Positions 43,033 through 54,279 of a DNA stretch of 64,000 bases are shown here, in pieces; the stretch's first letter is position 1, and every line of letters begins with the position of its first letter. The stretch comes from Paracoccaceae bacterium (GTDB taxonomy: Bacteria > Pseudomonadota > Alphaproteobacteria > Rhodobacterales > Rhodobacteraceae), in assembly GCA_024742705.1 (NCBI GenBank), contig JANSXZ010000012.1, positions 40,298 to 104,297 of the forward strand, written 5' to 3'. Below the pieces are notes generated by a model. The model was not told the DNA's origin and did no database searches. It saw only the letters and a program-made list of their open reading frames with translations. The position numbers and the translations under genes were made by a program.

Positions 43033-44160
43033 ATGGCCGGTTTCGAATTCCACAGGATGGCGCAGGACGGCAAGGCCCGCAGCGGCGTGATCCGCACGCC
43101 GCGGGGTGAAATCCGCACACCCGCCTTCATGCCGGTGGGCACGGCGGCGACGGTCAAGGCGATGCTGCCCGAGAGCGTGGCGGCCACCGGCGCGGACATC
43201 CTGCTGGGCAATACCTATCACCTGATGTTGCGGCCCACCGCCGAGCGTATCGCCCGGTTGGGCGGTCTGCACCGTTTCATGAACTGGGACCGGCCGATCC
43301 TGACCGATTCCGGCGGCTTCCAGGTGATGAGCCTGGCCGGGCTGCGCAAGCTGACCGAGGAGGGCGTCACGTTCAAGTCGCATATCGACGGCTCGCAGCA
43401 TCGGCTGACGCCCGAAAGATCGATGGAGATACAGGCGCTTCTGGGTTCGGACATCGTGATGTGTTTCGATGAATGCCCGGCGTTGCCGGCGGGCCGCGAC
43501 CGGATCGCCGAGAGCATGCGGCTTTCGATGCGCTGGGCCGCGCGTTCGCGGGCAGCTTTCGGCGAGCGGCCGGGACATGCGCTTTTCGGGATCCAGCAGG
43601 GCGGTCTGGAGCCCGATCTGCGCGCCGAAAGCGCCGAGGCGCTGCGCGAGATCGGCTTTGACGGCTACGCGGTGGGCGGTCTGGCGGTGGGCGAGGGGCA
43701 GGAGGCGATGTTCGGCTGTCTGGATCATGCGGCCGATCGACTGCCCGAGGACCGGCCGCGATATCTGATGGGGGTGGGCAAGCCCGACGATATCGTAGGC
43801 GCCGTGGCCCGCGGCATCGACATGATGGATTGCGTTCTGCCGTCACGGTCGGGGCGGACCGGGCAGGTGTTTACGCGGCATGGGGTTCTGAACATCAAGA
43901 ACGCGCGGCATCAGGACGATCCGCGCCCGCTGGACGAAGCTTGCGGTTGCCCGGCCTGTCGCGGCTACAGCCGGGCCTATCTGCATCATGTGTTCCGCAG
44001 CCAGGAGATCGTCTCGTCGATGCTGCTGACCTGGCACAACCTGGCCTATTACCAGGATTTGATGGATGGGATGCGCCGGGCGATTGCCGAAGGCCGGTTC
44101 GATGCCTGGCAGACGGCGTTTCATGCGGCGCGGGCCGCCGGCGATATCGAGCCGGTCTGA
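43033..44160 (+). CDS. tgt: tRNA-guanine transglycosylase (queuine tRNA-ribosyltransferase)
   Basis: 375 residues, normal length. It exchanges guanine for preQ1 at the wobble position of GUN-anticodon tRNAs. Conserved elements: [20 protein letters not shown], the substrate-pocket aspartate in [36 protein letters not shown] and the nucleophile region [20 protein letters not shown]. Zinc is held by CGCPACRGY followed by a histidine in AYLHHVF. The ATG follows GGAGGGGCGGCG. It is divergent from the SPFH gene (176 bp) and followed by an intergenic repeat. Confidence 0.97.
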   Translation: MAGFEFHRMAQDGKARSGVIRTPRGEIRTPAFMPVGTAATVKAMLPESVAATGADILLGNTYHLMLRPTAERIARLGGLHRFMNWDRPILTDSGGFQVMSLAGLRKLTEEGVTFKSHIDGSQHRLTPERSMEIQALLGSDIVMCFDECPALPAGRDRIAESMRLSMRWAARSRAAFGERPGHALFGIQQGGLEPDLRAESAEALREIGFDGYAVGGLAVGEGQEAMFGCLDHAADRLPEDRPRYLMGVGKPDDIVGAVARGIDMMDCVLPSRSGRTGQVFTRHGVLNIKNARHQDDPRPLDEACGCPACRGYSRAYLHHVFRSQEIVSSMLLTWHNLAYYQDLMDGMRRAIAEGRFDAWQTAFHAARAAGDIEPV

Positions 44161-44202
44161 GCGTCGCGCCGGTGGCGGCGGGGCCGGAGCGCGCGCCGCG
44201 CG

Positions 44203-44242
44203 CTGCCTTCGGCGAGAGTTTGTCCGGCAAGATGAAGGCGGG
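44203..44242 (+). repeat. Intergenic repeat copy 7, after tgt
   Basis: GCTGCCTTCGGCGAGAGTTT followed by GTCCGGCAAGATGAAGGCGG. It lies 42 bp after the tgt stop, on the coding strand, with the same GAGTTTnTCCGGCAAGATGAAG core as copies 4 and 6. Confidence 0.75.
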
Positions 44243-44378
44243 GACCGGCGCTGCCGATTCCGGCGGCAGCCGGCGCGGGACGGCGGGATATGCCTGATCG
44301 GTTGCGGTTGCGGCGCCCCGGGATGCTTGCGCAGCGGCCGCGGGCGGGCCATGCTTGGATAACCCGTACAACGGTCTG

Positions 44379-44408
44379 CTTGAATTGGCGGGCGATGTGC
44401 CCCACTTA
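44379..44408 (+). promoter_or_regulatory. Heat-shock (sigma-32/RpoH) promoter of lon
   Basis: CTTGAA (44379-44384), a 15-bp spacer and CCCCACTTA (44400-44408) match the RpoH consensus CTTGAA-N13-15-CCCCATnTA at nearly every position. Transcription would start near 44415, giving a leader of about 70 nt before the lon ATG. Confidence 0.8.
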
Positions 44409-44487
44409 GAGACCACGACACCGGAGACAGCAGGGGGTTGCCTCGGACGAGGGACCGGCGCTGTCTTGCCAAGAACAAGGATTGAGC

Positions 44488-46896
<2,409 letters not shown>

Positions 46897-46918
46897 TTCA
46901 GGCCCTTACGGGCCGTCG

Positions 46919-46945
46919 AACGGGCGCGACACTGTCGCGCCCGTT
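46919..46945 (+). terminator. Terminator hairpin after lon
   Basis: A perfect 12-bp stem, AACGGGCGCGAC / GTCGCGCCCGTT, with a 3-nt loop 22 bp after the lon stop; the following sequence (CTGGTTTG) has only a weak T run. Confidence 0.75.
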
Positions 46946-47031
46946 CTGGTTTGCGGGCTTCGGACCGCGCCATTTTTCCACCCCAGCCATCTTGCGGAAC
47001 CCGCGACGGGGCGTTAATACGCAATCCACGG

Positions 47032-47106
47032 GGGTGATTAGCTCAGTGGTAGAGCGCTTCGTTCACATCGAAGATGTCAGGGGTTCAAATCCCTTATCAC
47101 CCACCA
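47032..47106 (+). tRNA. tRNA-Val (anticodon CAC)
   Basis: 75 nt including an encoded CCA. The acceptor stem GGGTGAT pairs with ATCACCC plus discriminator A. The D-arm is AGCTCAGTGGTAGAGC, the anticodon stem CTTCG/CGAAG encloses TTCACAT (anticodon CAC), and the T-arm is AGGGGTTCAAATCCCTT. It reads GUG valine codons. Its 3' half and the flank that follows are repeated 6,900 bp downstream. Confidence 0.97.
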
Positions 47107-47160
47107 TCTTCCCTTCTGGTTTGTAACGGAAATCGGTCGCGATCCTGTCGGTTTGCGAAG
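47055..47160 (+). repeat. Left copy of a ~106-bp direct repeat containing the tRNA-Val 3' half (attL-like)
   Basis: From the anticodon stem of tRNA-Val through 54 bp beyond its CCA end. Positions 47061-47160 align without gaps to 53961-54060 with 83 of 100 bases identical by my count; similarity stops abruptly at 47160/54060 and fades upstream of 47055. This is the arrangement left by integration of an element into a tRNA gene. Confidence 0.75.
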
Positions 47161-47457
47161 ATGTATCTGGTTCATTGAACCTTTACCTCCGTTCTTGTGC
47201 CGAGCAGGGGATCATATCGGGCCCTGACATCGGCCTTTCCCTCGATGGAAAGATCGCCAGCCTACATGGCCATGAATGCCGATCCGAGCTGTGTATCAGT
47301 GCATGGCTGAAGATCATCCCTTGCCCATTCGCAGGGGCCGCGAATGTCGGCAAGGTGCTGATCTGTCAGCATCAAGTAATTCCGATTGTGGGTCTGTAGC
47401 ATCGCGCAACATCATGGAATTCGATCTCGAACTCATCACCTTCCTCATCCACCCCCC
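47107..47457. other. Region between tRNA-Val and the IS256 remnant
   Basis: After the duplicated flank (to 47160) comes GGTTCATTGAACC (47169-47181), whose reverse complement occurs at 53852-53864. The rest has only short open frames with no recognisable protein; probably degraded mobile-element sequence. Confidence 0.5.
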
Positions 47458-47784
47458 AAGGTGCTCGGCGCGACCGTCCGGCGCTGCCGCGCGCATTTCA
47501 TGCGCAGCGCGCTTGCCTGCGTCGGCAAGAAGAACAAGCCCATCGTCAGCACGCCGTTCAGAACCGCCTTCGATCATGGCATGCTCGTGGCGTCGCAAGA
47601 GCACTGGGCCAAGATCCACTGCACGAACCCGCCTGAACGCTTGAACGAGGAGATAGAGCGCCTGACGATCGTTGTCGGGATGTTTCAGAACGCCGCTCAC
47701 GCACCGCGTGGCTTGTTCACCCCCGAAGAGGCCCGTGTCAGCAATAATCAACCAAAGGAAATGGCGGCCTGGATGAACACCTGA
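47458..47784 (+). pseudogene. IS256 (mutator)-family transposase remnant
   Basis: About 108 residues survive: RRCRAHFMRSALACVGKKNK matches the conserved transposase block before the catalytic glutamate region, then after a deletion KIHCTNPPERLNEEIERLTI followed by VVGMFQN matches the near-C-terminal block (K-x-H/Y-S-T-N-x-x-E-R-L-N-x-E-I-K-R). The N-terminal third and the segment between the two blocks are missing, as is the usual C-terminus. It cannot be an active transposase. Confidence 0.8.
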
Positions 47785-47940
47785 TCCATCTTGACCAGGC
47801 TGCAAATTGGTCCAAAAGCCCAGAACACCTTCATGCGCTGTGTTTGATCATCCGCAAGGGCCAGCGAGAGGCCTTTCTCGACGCATACCAAGCTCCTGTT
47901 ACAGAGCCATGCCTGGTGTCCTCCAGCACCTCACGTTTTG

Positions 47941-47972
47941 ATCCGGGGCGTGATTTTCCGCACGCCCCGGAT
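47941..47972 (-). terminator. Hairpin after the secreted phosphatase-like gene
   Basis: A perfect 12-bp stem, ATCCGGGGCGTG / CACGCCCCGGAT, with an 8-nt loop, 10 bp after the stop of the 47983-52989 gene. No T run follows on the minus strand, so termination efficiency is uncertain. Confidence 0.6.
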
Positions 47973-47982
47973 GCAACCTGTC

Positions 47983-50900
47983 TCAGAGCAGGAACATATC
48001 GTCGTCAAACATCGCCAGTGTCGCGTTCTGAAACGTGACACTCGTGCCTTGATCCGAGAACACAATGTCACTGCCGCTTTGGCTCAGATTATCGCGCGCG
48101 GAAGCGGCGTCTGAGTAGCCGAACCCGTCAAACCGCAGACTATCCCAGGCCTCGAGATCCATGACTCTGTGGTCGCCGCCCAGCGTCGCGTCAAAGATGA
48201 ACGTGTCGCTCATCTTGCCACCGAACAGGGTGTCGTTGCCGGGGCCAGCGCTTAGTGCATCATCAGGGCCCTGGCTGCGCACCCAGGTCTCGACCGCCGC
48301 AGCGGTGGCCGAGACGAACTCCAAGCTTTGCGAGAAGCCTTCAACCACCGTGGCCCGCGATGCGCCCCCGTCCAACTGTCCGACCCAGGCGTTCAGTCCC
48401 GCGGCATCCGCTGCGCGGTTCAGCACGTTGGAATACAGCAGCGAGACGAAGCCATTGTTGTCCAGCGCACCATAAGTGGCCTGGAACTCGGCGCTGTTCA
48501 CGAAACCGTCCACCACGCTGTCAAACGGTGTGCCGCTACCGAGGGCTTCGGTCCAGGCCTCGAACCCGGTCAGGTCTGGTGCGCGGTCCAGCGTCGCCTG
48601 ATAGAGCCGGTAGACATCGTCGGTCCAGATCATCGCCGTCCGGCTTTCCGTGTAAGCAGCTGCCTCCACAGCGGTGTTTGAGGTGAGTTCAGCGCTGTTG
48701 GCAAACCCAATCACCACGTCGGCGCGGGTCAGACCCTGTGACATCTGCGTCGTCCAGCCTTCCAGACCGGGCGCATCGCCCGCGCGACCCAGCGCGTTCA
48801 GGTAGAGCTGGCCCACGAAAGCGGCATCGTCGAGATCGCCATAGGTGCTGGCGAACTCCTGGCTGCTCACAAAGCCCTGCGCGATCTGCAACGCGGTTGC
48901 GGAACCTTCGACCAATTGCGTGGTCCAGCCAAGATGCCCCGCCGCATCGGGCGCCCGGTCCAGCGCGGCCTGATAGATTCGGAAGACCTGGGCGCTAGGG
49001 GCTGGGACAGCCGCCAGCGACAGGCCGTCGCCATAAAGGAAATCGTCGCCTGCGCTGCCGGTCACGGTATTGGCAAGACCGGTCAGGTCATAGGCGACTG
49101 TAGTGCCCGACACTTCATAGGACGCGATCAGCTGGGGCCGGCCCGTTGCGCTGTCTTCGGCCGATACGAACGCAACTGCTTCAGGGCTGACATCGCCGTT
49201 GGTGCGCCCGTTGAAATAGGTCATGAAGGTCGACTCGGCCGGATTTGTGACATCATAGGCCATGATGCCGCCATCCCGTTCGAGCCCGATAAAGGCGATG
49301 GTCTTGTCGCCAATTTGGCCGACGGTGATCGCCTCGGGTTCGACGCCCTTGTTGTCGGACCGGTTTTCGCCGCTTGTGCCATCGTCGTCGTTGAAGCCGC
49401 CCGGGTTCGCGTCGGCCACGATGCGCGCGAACTGGCTGCCGCTGTCAAAGACGACCGCGCCGGTTTCCGCGTTGAAGATGGTGAAGCTGCGCGCGCCATA
49501 GGAATGCAGCACGTCGATGTCGCCGTCGCCGTCGGTGTCGCCATCCACCTTCGAGATGTTGATACGGCCCATCTGGCTGTTGGACAGCAACCCCTGCGCA
49601 TCCAGATCCGCACGCAGCGCGGCATCCAGCAGGTTTTCGTCCGCCGCATCGCCCAGACGAATCTCGTCTTCGTCCAGATCCCGTGCATCGCCTTCGTTGG
49701 CCGTGGCCAGATAGGTGACGCCCCCCACGTCAAAGGCCGCGATCGAATCGGGCATCCGCAACCCTTGCAGCGGGCGCGCGGTGATATTGATCGCATCGTC
49801 CCGGTCCGAGGTGTCGATTTCATTGCCTGCAAGGCTGTGGTCCAGCGTGCCAAAGGATTTCACATCGACAATGCTGTTGGTGGTCAGATCCACCGTGGCA
49901 TAGGCATTCGCCTCTTGCAGCGAGACATAGGCGCGGGTGCCATCGGGGCTGACCGCGATGTACTCGGGTTCCACGTCAAGCGCCACGTCACGGTCGCTGA
50001 CCCGGCGGGCCGCCGACAGATCGACACCGGCAAAGTCCAGCGTGGTGGCCTGGGCGGCCGGCGCGCCGTTCTGGATGTCGATGATGGACACACCGCCGGC
50101 GGGATCCACGTCGGCGCTCAGCGGCTCGCCTTCGTTGGCCACCAGAACTTTCGTGCCGTCGGGCGTAAAGGTAACCATATCCGGCAGATTGCCGACCTCG
50201 ACGGTGCCCCGGCTGGTGCCATCCGCATCGAAGAAGGCGATCACACCATTGGCGGCGCTATCGTTTTCGCCCTCGATCGATACGGCGGCGGCGATCAGGC
50301 CGTTCTTGACCGCCACCGACTGCAGCCCGTCGTATCCGGGGATCCCGCCGAGGTCGATGGAGCGCACGAGCGCGCCGGTACCCAGATTGAACACGTCCAC
50401 CCGGTCCTGTTCGCCATTGGTGACATAGGCAAACCCGTTTTCATGGGCGACGATTTCGGAACCGCCTTCACCCGCGCCGCTGTCCATGCGCAGGGTCTGC
50501 ACAATGCTCAGCGTGCCGGTGCCCTGGCTTGCACCCACGGTGTCGGTGCGGAACGCGGTTTGCTGGATTGCATCGTCGCGGCCCGGACCGGTTTCCGCCT
50601 CGGCAAAGGCAGTGGCCGGGGTGGCGAAATTGGCGCTCAGGTATTCGGCAAGAGCATCCTGCTCGGATCCGGTTTCGGCAAAACCTGCCGCACCGGATGT
50701 GTCGTCTTGCTGCAACAGCGAGGTGCGGTTGACACGCGCCACAACATCCGGATCGCCCAGTTCGCCCAGGGTTGGATCCGTGTTGGTGTTGGGAAAGGGA
50801 TACCCGTCGCCGGCGTTGGCATAAACGCCCGCATCGTCGAACCGCGGCTGCGACAGGAAACCAAGCGTCACGATCTTGAATGTTTCAGTGGGATCGCCCG

Positions 50901-52989
50901 CGATTTCGCCATCGGTGACCAGCGGTGCGATCACATTGTCGTCGCCATCGACGATAACGGCCGTGGTGATCCGGTCGCCCGGGTCGCGCGTCACGTCAAA
51001 GGCCAGCTTGACCCCGGCCAGTTGCGGAAACCGCCCGCCCGCCGTCGGGGCCTGCGCCACGCCATGCTCCAGCAAGGCGACGATTTCGCCCCGGGTCAGG
51101 GTCATGATGGTCAGGTCGTTGTTGAATGCCAGTGTGGTCTGGATGTCGTTCTGGCTGATCCCGCCTTCGGGCTTCACCACGGTGCCATCGGCGGCCACGA
51201 TGGGGCTGTTCACGCTGCGGGTGAATTCGGTCGCGCCTGGCTGCACCACGGTTTCGCCGATCGACGCGCGGATGCCGCCGCCGTTTTTGAGCGAGATCAC
51301 CACATCGGCATCGACCTTCTGCGCCTCGGCCAGGTTGGCATCGGCCGTCAGGTTGCCCAGGTTGGTTTCCTGCGTGCGCACACCGTCGGAATCTGCAACC
51401 GATCCATCGCCCGACCGGTTCCCGTTCAGGAACACCGACGACACGCCAAACACGTTGCCTTCGCTCGCCAGGATCTGGTCGTTGATCTCATTGGCGATCT
51501 GCTGAATTTCGGGATCGACCAGATTGGCCGCCGCGACCGCTGCGGGCACATCGACCTGACCGCGCAACTGACCGCCGCCAAAATCGGTGGTGTGCAGGTT
51601 CACATAGGTTTCACCGGCCAGAAACGCGTTGATTTCGTCGTCGGTCAGGGTGAAGGATCCGGTATAGCTGCCCGATCCATCGCCATTGTCGGTGACGGTA
51701 AAATTGCGCACGATCGGCCCGTTTGCCCCGGCCGCGGCATTGTGCAGGTGGATCGCGCTCTGGGCGTTGCCCTCGGCATCGACCGCGCCCACCGGGTTCA
51801 GCGCATTGGCGGCATTTGCGGCCTGCAACCCGGCAAATGTTCCCGAAACGGTCAACGCACCGGTTTGCGGGTTGAAGCTGTCGATGCTGACGGTGCCGGT
51901 TGCGGCGGTGTCTGGCACCGGGCCGGTCTGCTGCGATTCGGACATTGCGAAATCGGCGGTCTGATCCGCGCCCACCTCCAGCACGCCGCGGGCATCGGTG
52001 GCATAGGCGCCGGACACCGCGCTGTCATAGCTTTCGGCGATGACCTGGCCGTTGGCATCAAAGTCGATAACCAGCCGGCCCACGTATTTATAGCTGCCGT
52101 CGGTGTTGACCACGGCGGTGACGCCACCATCGGCGTTGGTCACCATGATCGGATAGGTGCCCTGGTTGCTGTCGCCGTCGCGCAGGCGGTCGTTTTCGTC
52201 CAGCAGCCTGGTGTTCGAGCCGCCCGCAACGATCACATCGACGTTCGACAAGCGCGCAGCCAGTTCCTGTTCGATTGCGATGCTTTGCATATGCGCCAGC
52301 AGAATAACCTTGTTCAGGCCGGGATTCGCGGCAAGCAGCGCATCCACATCGGTCTGGATTTCAGCGGCCAGCGCGTCTAACTCCGCAGGGCCAGGGTTAC
52401 CGTCAAAGCCTGACGGTGCGATGCCGACCGATCCGGGCGACGAGATGCTGGCCAGGGTGGGCGTGGTTGCGCCTACAACCCCGATGGGTTCACCGTTCAC
52501 ATCGATGACGACCGAGGAAGTCGTCGTTCTCGCCTGCGGCGCCGCACCGCCCGCGGTTTCCAGTGGCGCCATGTTCGGGTCGGCAGCAAAGTCGAGGTTG
52601 GCCGACAGATAGGGGAAGGATGCACCAACGAATTCCGCGCCCAGGATGCTACCTTCAGCGCTGCCATCGATCAGCGACGCCAGCGCTTCGGTACCAAAAT
52701 CAAACTCGTGGTTGCCAAACGCGATCGCCTGGATGCCCAGCTGGTTCTGGATCTCGATGTCCGCAATCCCGGCGGTGCCATAAACCGGGCCAGAGGCGTC
52801 ATAAAACAGACCAGGAATGAATGCGTCGCCCGAACTGAGCGTGATAGTGTTGTCCGCCACGCCATCCGCGCCCAGATCTTCGGCGCGCAGCGCGTTGATC
52901 ACGGCCGAAAGATTCGGCGCATCCGTGACAGCGGCTGCTGAGGCTTCCTGATCTGCGATGTGCAGCAGTTCAAGTCTGAAGTTTTCCAT
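47983..52989 (-). CDS. Multidomain secreted phosphatase/nucleotidase-like protein with choice-of-anchor I, DUF4214 and RTX parts
   Basis: 1,668 residues, no signal peptide. Domains in order: metallophosphoesterase (6-310) with LLHIADQEAS, SSGDAF, GNHEFDFG (92-99), LLAHMQ and AGGSNTRLLDE; a CHRD domain (about 362-482; SAIHLHN, TYVNLHTTDFGGGQLRGQVD) inserted before the 5'-nucleotidase C-terminal domain (about 495-790; NGGGIRASIG, GGISQNDIQTTLAFNNDLT). A choice-of-anchor I beta-propeller (about 825-1300; EPEYIAVSPDGTRAYVSLQE) follows, then two or three DUF4214 units (about 1335-1580), one GPGNDTLFGG RTX motif and a C-terminal tail ending FDDDMFLL. The lack of a Sec signal and the RTX tail point to type I secretion. 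It resembles the atypical large alkaline phosphatases of marine bacteria and is probably an extracellular phosphate-scavenging enzyme. Confidence 0.88.
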   Translation of the reverse strand: MENFRLELLHIADQEASAAAVTDAPNLSAVINALRAEDLGADGVADNTITLSSGDAFIPGLFYDASGPVYGTAGIADIEIQNQLGIQAIAFGNHEFDFGTEALASLIDGSAEGSILGAEFVGASFPYLSANLDFAADPNMAPLETAGGAAPQARTTTSSVVIDVNGEPIGVVGATTPTLASISSPGSVGIAPSGFDGNPGPAELDALAAEIQTDVDALLAANPGLNKVILLAHMQSIAIEQELAARLSNVDVIVAGGSNTRLLDENDRLRDGDSNQGTYPIMVTNADGGVTAVVNTDGSYKYVGRLVIDFDANGQVIAESYDSAVSGAYATDARGVLEVGADQTADFAMSESQQTGPVPDTAATGTVSIDSFNPQTGALTVSGTFAGLQAANAANALNPVGAVDAEGNAQSAIHLHNAAAGANGPIVRNFTVTDNGDGSGSYTGSFTLTDDEINAFLAGETYVNLHTTDFGGGQLRGQVDVPAAVAAANLVDPEIQQIANEINDQILASEGNVFGVSSVFLNGNRSGDGSVADSDGVRTQETNLGNLTADANLAEAQKVDADVVISLKNGGGIRASIGETVVQPGATEFTRSVNSPIVAADGTVVKPEGGISQNDIQTTLAFNNDLTIMTLTRGEIVALLEHGVAQAPTAGGRFPQLAGVKLAFDVTRDPGDRITTAVIVDGDDNVIAPLVTDGEIAGDPTETFKIVTLGFLSQPRFDDAGVYANAGDGYPFPNTNTDPTLGELGDPDVVARVNRTSLLQQDDTSGAAGFAETGSEQDALAEYLSANFATPATAFAEAETGPGRDDAIQQTAFRTDTVGASQGTGTLSIVQTLRMDSGAGEGGSEIVAHENGFAYVTNGEQDRVDVFNLGTGALVRSIDLGGIPGYDGLQSVAVKNGLIAAAVSIEGENDSAANGVIAFFDADGTSRGTVEVGNLPDMVTFTPDGTKVLVANEGEPLSADVDPAGGVSIIDIQNGAPAAQATTLDFAGVDLSAARRVSDRDVALDVEPEYIAVSPDGTRAYVSLQEANAYATVDLTTNSIVDVKSFGTLDHSLAGNEIDTSDRDDAINITARPLQGLRMPDSIAAFDVGGVTYLATANEGDARDLDEDEIRLGDAADENLLDAALRADLDAQGLLSNSQMGRINISKVDGDTDGDGDIDVLHSYGARSFTIFNAETGAVVFDSGSQFARIVADANPGGFNDDDGTSGENRSDNKGVEPEAITVGQIGDKTIAFIGLERDGGIMAYDVTNPAESTFMTYFNGRTNGDVSPEAVAFVSAEDSATGRPQLIASYEVSGTTVAYDLTGLANTVTGSAGDDFLYGDGLSLAAVPAPSAQVFRIYQAALDRAPDAAGHLGWTTQLVEGSATALQIAQGFVSSQEFASTYGDLDDAAFVGQLYLNALGRAGDAPGLEGWTTQMSQGLTRADVVIGFANSAELTSNTAVEAAAYTESRTAMIWTDDVYRLYQATLDRAPDLTGFEAWTEALGSGTPFDSVVDGFVNSAEFQATYGALDNNGFVSLLYSNVLNRAADAAGLNAWVGQLDGGASRATVVEGFSQSLEFVSATAAAVETWVRSQGPDDALSAGPGNDTLFGGKMSDTFIFDATLGGDHRVMDLEAWDSLRFDGFGYSDAASARDNLSQSGSDIVFSDQGTSVTFQNATLAMFDDDMFLL

Positions 52990-53441
52990 CGATGTTCCCC
53001 AAGGTACAGTTTCCGGGCGGCCGTCGGCGCGGTCGCGGTCCAGTACCTGCTAGGGCGTGTTTGTAACGCCACAGCAACAACCAGCAATCTTTCCGCAATC
53101 AATCGAAATGATGCATGGCCAGATCGGTCTGGGGCGCCGCGATTTGAGTGGCTCGCCGGGGTGATCCGTTTTGACGGGATGCTGAAGGGGTCTGAACGGA
53201 TGGGTTGCCCAGTCGCATTTTTCGGGTCAGGTCGCTCCGGCCGGAAGACGCGCCCGCCGGATGCATGGCTGTCTGCGCGGTCGGCAAGGGCCGCCGCATG
53301 ACAGGGCTTCGCCGGAGGGGCCTTCGATGTAGATGACGCATGCTGAATGATCGACGGTGCAACCCCATCAACGGAATGGCCCAGCCCACGTCCCGGCAGG
53401 GACGCGCAAGCGTTCGTAACCCGAACGCTATTCTCCGGATG
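52990..53441. other. Upstream region of the phosphatase gene; no gene seen
   Basis: 452 bp with no protein I recognise in any frame. The 52990-53110 part must hold the phosphatase promoter; its ribosome binding site is GGGGAA before the ATG. I looked for a PhoB box (CTGTCAT repeats) and found no convincing one. The remainder is probably decayed mobile-element sequence. Confidence 0.5.
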
Positions 53442-53722
53442 TCATTCCGCAGCGCCTGCCTGCGAAGCGAAGACCTCGCCGTACTTGAGCATCGCGGGCA
53501 TGATCACAGCCGGATTGCCGGCCACGGCGACGGCGGCGCGTTTGAAGCCAAGCCTTCAAAGCGGTTCCAGCCCCATGTGCGCAGGCCGCTTTCGGCCCTG
53601 ACGCGGATCAGGATGATCGACGCGGCCTCGTAGAGCAGCCGTCGCAGGGGCCTATCGCCGCGTCGCGATATGTGTACGTCATGGTCGAAATCGCCGGACT
53701 GGTATCGGCGCGAAGGTGAGGC
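53442..53722 (-). pseudogene. IS110/IS1111-family transposase C-terminal remnant, frameshifted
   Basis: On the minus strand RRYQSGDFDHDVHISRRGDR then LRRLLYEAASIILIRV matches the C-terminal domain of IS110/IS1111 transposases (T-P-x-R-Y-Q-S-G-E, G-H-I-S-K-x-G-D-R, L-Y-E-A-A). After W-N-R-F-E-G the frame shifts, and the end continues in another frame as GFKRAAVAVAGNPAVIMPAM. Only the last quarter of a transposase remains. Confidence 0.75.
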
Positions 53723-53954
53723 AGACGATGGCGGCGTGGATGCGGAGCGGCTGTTGAATGGCATGCTCGCAGATGACCGATTGCTCGAACTGGTCGATGA
53801 TTTCACAGCGCCGTCGATGATGACCGAGGGATTTTCTACGAAGTGCTCTTCGGTTCAATGAACCTTCGTGAAGCGAAAAGCGGTCGAATGACCCCTCCTT
53901 GGCCGCTGTTGAGACGAGGTCTCGGGGCCGAAGATCCATGGCGTGAGGGTCTGT

Positions 53955-54060
53955 CGCTTTGTTCACATCGAAGATGCAAGGGGCTCAGATCCCTTGTCAC
54001 CAACCATCCTTCCTTCAGGTATGTAACGGAATTTTGCCACGATCCAGTCGGTTTGCGAAC
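53955..54060 (+). repeat. Right copy of the direct repeat: degenerate tRNA-Val 3' half (attR-like)
   Basis: Direct, ungapped counterpart of 47055-47160 at an offset of exactly 6,900 bp. It keeps the anticodon region GTTCACATCGAAGATG and a T-arm-like AGGGGCTCAGATCCCTT, then GTCACCAACCA in place of ATCACCCACCA and the shared flank GTAACGGA...GTTTGCGAA. The 5' half of the tRNA is absent, so this copy cannot make a functional tRNA. Confidence 0.75.
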
Positions 54061-54279
54061 CGCCGCGCGGTGCGTTGAAACGGAACGTCCCTTCCTGGAT
54101 CCGTCGCGGTTTGGTGCCGTTCCCTTGCTTGCAGATTGCGCCGCAAGGCAGGCTGCCTTTCGGGCTGAAACGGGCGCGTGAAGTTCACGCTGATGCTGTG
54201 CGGATCGCACGGGCCACTGGGCCAGTTGACATCCGATCAAAGTGTTGGCCTTGCGACGTTGAACAGGCGGGTAACTGCG

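Noticed and set aside
41967..43211. Extension of the nfeD frame upstream over the SPFH gene (506 codons)
   Set aside because: It is an out-of-frame reading of the stomatin-like gene; only the last 90 codons form a recognisable NfeD protein.
48916..52380. 1,154-codon open frame on the plus strand over the phosphatase gene
   Set aside because: Antisense shadow of a conserved multidomain protein; composition biased, no domain recognised.
52990..53120. PhoB box upstream of the phosphatase gene
   Set aside because: Fragments such as CTGTGGCG occur but no paired CTGTCAT-type repeat at 11-bp spacing.
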